Assembly: GCA_949361645.1 (NCBI GenBank) | Contig: OX442417.1 | Location: forward strand, 8,044,275-8,108,274 | Source of the DNA: Spongilla lacustris | Taxonomy: Eukaryota; Porifera; Demospongiae; Spongillida; Spongillidae | Direction: 5' to 3' | Length of the DNA stretch: 64,000 nt | Shown: in pieces, positions 58,226 through 64,000 of the stretch | Position numbering within the stretch: the stretch's first letter is position 1 | How the letters are laid out: every line of letters starts with the position of its first letter | Position numbers and translations under genes: made by a program | Notes under the pieces: generated by a model | What the model saw: only the letters and a program-made list of their open reading frames with translations | The model's database searches: none | Told to the model about the DNA's origin: nothing

Positions 58226-59259
58226 CTCAGAGGTGTTAAGGCAGCCTACGCGTGTCTCGTACCCAGACCATACACATTTAACCTTTCATAAAGTGTAAAA
58301 GCCATATAACATGTTGCATTGCGGTCAAACTTGGCTTAAGAATGCTATATATATAATTATAATTATAATTATATATATATATGTCCACCTAACAGTGTTG
58401 TTCGATTGTTCAGGTTTACTTGCAAGCGTACGTATTGGTAGCAATTAGCCATCGAGCGATAGAAGCGGAGATATAGCAATGCACGGATCAAGCAATAAAT
58501 GCCATATTATGTTAGAACCCTACACGCTGGACAAAGTTACGCTTAGGTTGTGTAAGATTTACTTCAGCCTTCGTAGCAAACCTGCTTAGTATCGTTTCAA
58601 AATGGCGGCGTATTTACGACTATATTTAGCGAACCAAGAACGTTCCAATCACATCCTAAGCGTAGATGAGCAATAGAAACATTGTGTAACATACCAGGCA
58701 CAACAAACGACCCTCTTATAAGGCGATAAAATATGACGNNNNNNNNNNNNNNNNNNNNNNNNNNNNNNNNNNNNNNNNNNNNNNNNNNNNNNNNNNNNNN
58801 NNNNNNNNNNNNNNNNNNNNNNNNNNNNNNNNNNNNNNNNNNNNNNNNNNNNNNNNNNNNNNNNNNNNNNNNNNNNNNNNNNNNNNNNNNNNNNNNNNNN
58901 NNNNNNNNNNNNNNNNNNNNNNNNNNNNNNNNNNNNNNAGCGGTGCCTAGGCATGAATGTCCGGGGGGACATTTTGCGGGGGGGACAACCATGCCTACGA
59001 CACCGGTTACATTTTAAAAGTACGAACGCTACATGATAAACTCGCACTTTGGCAGTTGCTACAACTAATCTGTATTTCTTGTGCAAAAATAAATGCATTA
59101 CACATGTATAAACAATATAGCTACTATTTAACAGGCCTGTATTTGGCTTCTGGGGCTCCGCCCCAGAAGCCGATGGGGGAGCTTACAGCGCTCCCCCATA
59201 CCCCCTAGTTGGGTGGGAGGGTTGCCCCCCTCCCGCACCCTCCCCGGGGCGGCGCCTCT

Positions 59260-59290
<31 letters not shown>

Positions 59291-59502
59291 ACCCCACCCC
59301 CTTTCCAAATTCCTGGATCCGCCCCTGAGAATAGACAATAGGTATGAATGCTTTACAAAAATATCTTCCGTACGATCGCAATGCTTGAATAAACAGTGAT
59401 TTGCATTATGTCATAATGATGTAATCATGAACATACTTGTCGACATATTGTCTACATCATGTAAATATGTTTTCTTGTGTAGGCTGCCTTAACATTCCTG
59501 AG
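58226..59502. mobile_element. TA-flanked element CTCAGAGGTGTTAAGG, with the assembly gap inside
   Basis: Left CTCAGAGGTGTTAAGGCAGC and right GCTGCCTTAACATTCCTGAG are inverted ends flanked by TA (58224-58225, 59503-59504), as for Tc1/mariner-type insertions. Inside are a TCTCGTACCCAGACC repeat (58253), the 200-N gap, a GGGGACA repeat, and a C-rich hAT-type terminus (59312-59327, reading CAGGGGCGGATCCAGG on the minus strand). Confidence 0.55.
58739..58938. other. Assembly gap (200 N)
   Basis: Exactly 200 N, the look of a fixed-size scaffold gap. True length unknown. The right border starts in a palindromic GGGGACA repeat. Confidence 0.98.
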
Positions 59503-60600
59503 TACGCATGTATAGATTAGTATAATGAAATTGTTGACGTCCCTACTCTGAATAAATTTTCTTGTTGCATTTTCTGTGTGTATAATATTGAACGGATCAC
59601 AGGGAAATATTAATTGGAACCTGTATGCGGCAGGAGTGATTCTGATGTACAGGTCAATTCGCGGATGACGTGTCAAAGGCATACAGTGACTCTGGTGAGA
59701 TTGAGCACCACAAATGCAATGAATTGAGCTTCTTAGCAAAGAGAATGTCATGCAGCCACATGATGATCAAACTGTAAGCCTGCCCGTTTTATAGATAGCA
59801 ACGAGGCAAGGCACTTATTGAGCCATGCACACTTGCACAAAAGCATTCAGATATATTTTAAACTAACACTTCGAAAAATGCCAAGGAATCATTAGAGGGG
59901 GCACAGCAGCTGGATGGCAGGATTGGCAGCTACTGTTGAAAACATGTATACAAAATATATTGAGATTAAAAATCAAAAATCGGAAATACCTGGAAAACCC
60001 TAGATAATCGTTAGCAAATTAATAGGTCACTAAGCGCGGATTTAATGTTTCTATTGACCGATTGCAAGTTGCTATAAACGGATCTGAGAAATCTATTGGA
60101 CTTTTTTCATAGTTCGAATAATAGATTTTGATGTATCAAAAAGGTTACACACCCCACCTTTGGCAACAATTATCTACTTATTAAATATGCATGTTCGTTC
60201 GGATAATAAGGATACATATGTGCTAATGTGTGTAAATAGTGGAGAGAGTAGCACGCTGCGATAAATCACAGTTCCTCATGTCTATATACATGTACACGTA
60301 TAGTAAGTTGTACTGCTTATCAGCTGCTTATGCCAAATTTAAATTATTATAACAACACGTGCCCTATCATTATGTATATAGTTATAATTTCGAGGAATGC
60401 GAGGAATGTAATTTAAAATGTCGACGATGGAAAGGCCTGGCCTGCAGCAGATGTGGCATCGTTTCATGTGTAGTAGTTTCAGGGACTAAAACAGTAGCAA
60501 CACTCAACTCTGGCGTGTTACTCACGTAACATAATTGTATTTCTCGAAAACTTTTAATTTGTTGGAAGTGATCAGAACCGATTTGGTATGGCAATGTCCT
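59503..60600. other. No gene recognised; possible element end at 60144-60157
   Basis: GGTTACACACCCC near 60145 is the inverse of the GGGTGTGTAACC terminus style, but the inside is not similar to 50401-51661 beyond AT-rich blocks. Confidence 0.35.
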
Positions 60601-60635
60601 CCGCAAAGCGCGAGGGTGTGGCTACGTCAGACTAG

Positions 60636-60786
60636 GGTAGGGGGGGGGGGTGGGGGCATTCAGTCCCGACGAGGGGACCATGGCCCCACCCCCCCCCCCC
60701 CCCCCCCCCCCCCCCAAACGTACGTAAGCTTACATAGTGATCGAGCGATAATGCTTACGTATGTTTGGGTCTGGGTACGAGACTAG

Positions 60787-60816
<30 letters not shown>
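60636..60816. repeat. G and C homopolymer runs around half of the short palindromic repeat
   Basis: A G run near 60641, C runs near 60690-60715 and 60787-60816, and between them ACGTAAGCTTAC ... GTCTGGGTACGAGACTAG. This is one arm of the palindromic family seen complete at 46421-46486. Confidence 0.75.
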
Positions 60817-60817
<1 letters not shown>

Positions 60818-61431
60818 AATACGCTTCGAAGTTGAATAAATGTATTTACTTGCACAGCTAGCTACATGCAATTGCTGCAAATTTTACAAGTACGCTTTCT
60901 TACGATGTGCGACGCGTAACACATTTATTATACTACAGTGTAGCTCATATTAATTGCTCTGTCGCAGTGCTGCTCTGTCGCTCTATCGTTGGCGCGGTTG
61001 CTTTGTCGCCGGTACTCACGGAAGTTCTTTGTTTTAACCTGCCATACGCTACAAGCCTACATGCACCAGAGTTCTTCCTGTAACTTTTAGACTTCATTAA
61101 ATTTTTTTTTTAATAAAGATTCTTAAGCCTCATGAGTAACGACATTTCACGAACCAAAGCACACCAGTGAGTTTGGTAACCACTAAGCACATTCCCAGAC
61201 CTTCTTGCACTGGGATTGGGTGTGTGTGTTTTGTGCATTCCCAGTATAGGTCTTGTAGTTGCAAACAACCGTAACGCGGATGGTTTGCTAGTATTCGTAG
61301 ATTACGGAGTTGTTTCCTCCATGCCTCGATACATTGTATGTGAGCAATCTTACCTTCTTTCAATGAATCAGTCCATTTCATAATACATGTACACGTCATA
61401 TACGCGAGCGAAACGATGATGATATAAGGCA
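60817..61431. other. No gene recognised
   Basis: The minus-strand frame at 61130-61507 overlaps the repeat end and has no recognised motif. Confidence 0.35.
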
Positions 61432-61540
61432 GTGGCGGCCTGGCCGGGGGGGCCAAGGGGGGGCACCAACCCACCTGCCGCTTTATGACGTGGGGCGCCA
61501 CGGGCACCGAAGGGCGCCAGGCGGCAGGCGTTCACACAAC
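61432..61540. repeat. hAT-type terminus CAGTGGCGGCCTGGC
   Basis: CAGTGGCGGCCTGGC followed by G-rich sequence and CCGCTTTATGACG. The inverse of the same end, with CCGCCATAAAGTAG, is at 46541-46575. The opposite terminus was not found. Confidence 0.5.
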
Positions 61541-61729
61541 TTCACCGTCAATGTATTATCCAGCGCTACTGATCTGAGCGCTCTATCGTCTGATTATAAA
61601 ACTATAATCTTGATTTAATTGACAAATTAACTAGCCTCTATTGTGCATGTGCGCGGTCATCGTCATATTCGTCACGATTCCAACTGAATATTGCCATATT
61701 ATTTATTGGTAGAGTGCAGTTGACATTGA

Positions 61730-62160
61730 TGGTCTGGCCACTTCTCCTTGTCGACAGCACACTCTGTCAGCCACATTAGAATGCATTCAATTTAACTCTC
61801 GTCTCTCAAAGAGCTCTATTCCTGACAAGGATTGTCTCCTCATCTCCTGTCAGTGTCTTCACCTCATGCTTCTGAATGGCTCTCTGCTGTCTCATCCCCA
61901 GGCCTGGGTCTAAGCCTATAATACCAAATGGCCATCAAGTGGTGGCTGTGGTTAGACACCTCACCTGGCTCACCCCTCCCTAGTTGACATGTAAGCGAGG
62001 TGGTGATGCTGTATCCAGGCATAACAAGCTCAGGGATGTAGTGCTCCAAACCTGTCATCATTACAGCATCAGCACCAAGGCAGAAGCTAGCAGTGGACTT
62101 GGACATGAGCTGCATCACACACATTCTGCTGACAGCCTAGCTTCTAACTCGCTCTTGTGC
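61730..62160 (+). pseudogene. Retroelement-type C-terminal fragment
   Basis: Near 61985-62140 the frame reads CKRGGDAVSRHNKLRDVVLQ and then ends in histidine-rich sequence. The C-x-R-G-G-D-x-x-S-R-H-N-x-L-R-D pattern resembles the C-terminal region found downstream of reverse transcriptases in multicopy sponge/cnidarian retroelements. No RT core is nearby, and stops flank the block. Assignment rests on this motif only. Confidence 0.4.
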
Positions 62161-63356
62161 CAAGCCTGCTGCTTTTGACCTTTCTACATGTATGATTTCT
62201 CTGTTTAACCCATTTAGTTTTTTTTTCTCTAAGTTGAATTTGCGCATCCATTGTACACGTATTGTTATAAATAATAATCCGTGCAGTTATTTGTTACTTG
62301 TGCATTACATTTAATAGACCTTTTTTATATGTATGTCTCTGTATTGAGTTGCTATAAATTCTAATCCGTCTCTTCCTCTAAACAAATAATCAACCAGTAC
62401 CACAGCCAATGCAAGAATGTAAACGTACTTAAAACATCCGTTGGTAAATACCAAAGATATTTTGTCAGGATATTACATAGGCTTCTTACTACAGTAGCGG
62501 CTCACTTATGTGTATAGTTAAGATATAGCATATACTAAAGGCACGTTTATTGGCTAGAAGTGAGGAAATTGGGCAATAAAAAGTTTGATTAGATTTCATT
62601 AATTCCACTATTTTAACCAACTAATTATCAATCAGTGTGGCTTATTTTTTGCATACACGAGCTGCTAATTTTAGGCATAACTCAGCCGCTAATATTACTA
62701 TACCCTATATTGTAAATGGAATAATGAAATTAACTTGGACCAGACAGTATTAAAATCACCACCACAACCACATCATACAATGTTGATTTAGGGCAGACAG
62801 AGTATGATAATACCTATAGCACATGATTTTATCTTCTTTCTTTTCTACTATGTGGGCTTAACTACACGTGACACTGCAGCCAGTAAGTATGTTGCTCTAT
62901 ATTGCGTGTATGATTTCATGTTTGCACACACGTTTATATCTTTGTAATTATGTCCATTAAAAACGTCACAAAATCCATTTAAGTTTCAGAGTACATGTTG
63001 CTAGTCTTTTCCCCAGTTTTTGTATGATTCCAAATTATGATTGCAGAATAGTCTCCACTTTTGCTTAGAAGAATTATAACTGTGATGTATGGAGGGCACA
63101 CAATGTTTTTTCAAGTTATTACAGTGGATTTTGTAGGTTAATGCTTCCATTTCAATATACAATTTTTCTTAATAAAATTGATAATACTGTACAGAAAACT
63201 ACTAATATTGTCACAACAATTCTATGCAAAGCAAAATACTATAATACTACAGATTCATCATGATTGTAATTGGGGTTAGAGTTGCTCTGAGTTGTGTATT
63301 GATGCATTGTCCTAATTTGGACCACATTCCTTTAAGTAGCATCATGTTTCCCTCAG
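62161..63356. other. No gene recognised
   Basis: AT-rich, probably intronic between the cysteine-rich exon and the Ig exon. Confidence 0.4.
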
Positions 63357-63642
63357 GTCGTCCCACTATATGGTCCCCTCAACATATTGTCTATGGTTTC
63401 CAAGGGTACAGTGTGCAGTTGAACTGTACCTTTGATGGTCTACCTGTCCCCAACATCACCTGGTCCTCTCCAAATGGAAGTGTTCTCATCTCCCAGTCTA
63501 ATTTCATGGTCCAGTCCATCATTACCTCTACATCCATTACCATATCAGCCTTAGGTTTTGGGGACAGTGGTATATACACATGCATGTAATGCCACTAACT
63601 CCATTGGAGTGTCCTCAGCCTCCATCCAGCTAATTGTTCAGA
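63357..63642 (+). CDS. Immunoglobulin-domain exon, frameshifted
   Basis: The exon follows TTTCCCTCAG and ends TTCAGA/GTAAGT. It encodes one Ig domain: SVQLNCTFDGLPVPNITW (first Cys and core Trp) and DSGIYTC (second Cys), then NATNSIGVSSASIQLIVQ in another frame. It is 286 nt long. Four extra bases after the second Cys codon (near 63584) explain both the frame change and the loss of 1-1 phase symmetry, since 282 nt would be exactly 94 codons. This is therefore an indel in the genome or an assembly error. Ig exons like this belong to adhesion or receptor proteins. It may be part of the gene starting at 57330. Confidence 0.68.
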
Positions 63643-64000
63643 GTAAGTTTGGGAACACTGTGTTTACTATCTTCTTCATGTTGTAATCCATTATGTAAAA
63701 TGTGGATCATTCAACATGCATGCTCACCAATGCTAGACTATGATGATTGTATGTATAAGTAGACCTTCTATGTATTTATCTAAAAATACTCATTAGATAT
63801 TGACTAGCCTTGAGCAAGTACAATAAAAGTTCTAAGTTATTTTAACAGATAAAGGGTACTTCCAGAAGGAATTGAATTTGTTTAGTGTAACATACAATCT
63901 AAAAAATGATGAAGATTATTTTAAAATGAGCTAGTTCTTTTGAAAGACACCAAGTAAGAACAAAATGCAAATTTATCAGAGTAAAAATGTTGCTCACCTA
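63643..64000. other. Intron or flank to window end
   Basis: Begins with the donor GTAAGT; no further exon before the edge. Confidence 0.5.

Noticed and set aside
59880..60160. Third member of the TAGGGTGTGTAACC family
   Set aside because: Only a short GGTTACACACCCC end is shared; the opposite end and internal blocks do not match.
1..64000. tRNA or rRNA genes
   Set aside because: No convincing B-box with matching cloverleaf and no rRNA core sequence was noticed by eye; a tRNAscan/Infernal run would settle it.

Overview
The window looks like a chromosome-scale contig from a non-bilaterian animal. A demosponge is my best guess, but the sequence does not name the species. Reasons: it is AT-rich eukaryotic DNA with spliced genes and introns of only about 50-70 nt (clear at 0-2.5 kb). 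It carries metazoan signalling and extracellular domains (BAR-PH-RhoGAP, START, LDL-receptor class A, Ig, and a cysteine-rich secreted domain common in sponge and cnidarian proteomes). It also holds a dense mix of DNA transposons, Penelope-like and DIRS/Gypsy-like retroelements. A run of exactly 200 N (58739-58938) marks a scaffold gap.

Host-type genes are few. (i) A single-exon GRAF/oligophrenin-type RhoGAP lies at 38139-40163 (+). (ii) The last two exons of a START lipid-transfer gene lie at 35488-35893 (+). (iii) Two LDLa exons (28098-28449, -) may belong with a terminal transmembrane exon (20860-21026, -). (iv) A secreted cysteine-rich protein exon (57330-58054, +) is followed 5 kb later by a phase-compatible Ig exon (63357-63642, +). 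(v) An eight-exon transposase-like gene occupies 2-2465 (+). Several weaker exon candidates are listed with low confidence.

The rest is repeats. 5.8-10.4 kb is a satellite of 163-bp monomers with a seven-monomer higher-order repeat and decayed longer monomers at its 3' edge. 14.65-16.4 kb is a Penelope-like element on the minus strand, 19.66-20.35 kb a dead Ulp1-protease/PHD-finger remnant, and 31.65-34.9 kb a degraded DIRS/Gypsy-like retroelement cut by a Harbinger-like element. Four hAT-type elements have intact ends and exact 8-bp target duplications (23364-24161, 29214-30134, 50401-51661, 53419-54364). A fifth has a 5-bp duplication (25398-26493).

The most striking locus is 47.6-56.6 kb. 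A 5.76-kb element with CACAGGG termini and a 4-bp duplication (AGCG) carries a small four-exon minus-strand gene with a coiled-coil N-terminus. Three other elements are inserted in it: a TTAA-flanked one, a CACTG-terminated one with a 3-bp duplication, and a hAT element that splits the gene's last exon. Within 40 bp of its right end sits another hAT-type element holding a decayed chromodomain. Other oddities are poly-C/poly-G runs up to about 40 nt, two long purine-only tracts (42.7 and 43.5 kb), several fold-back elements, and minisatellites of 24, 30 and 14/21 bp.
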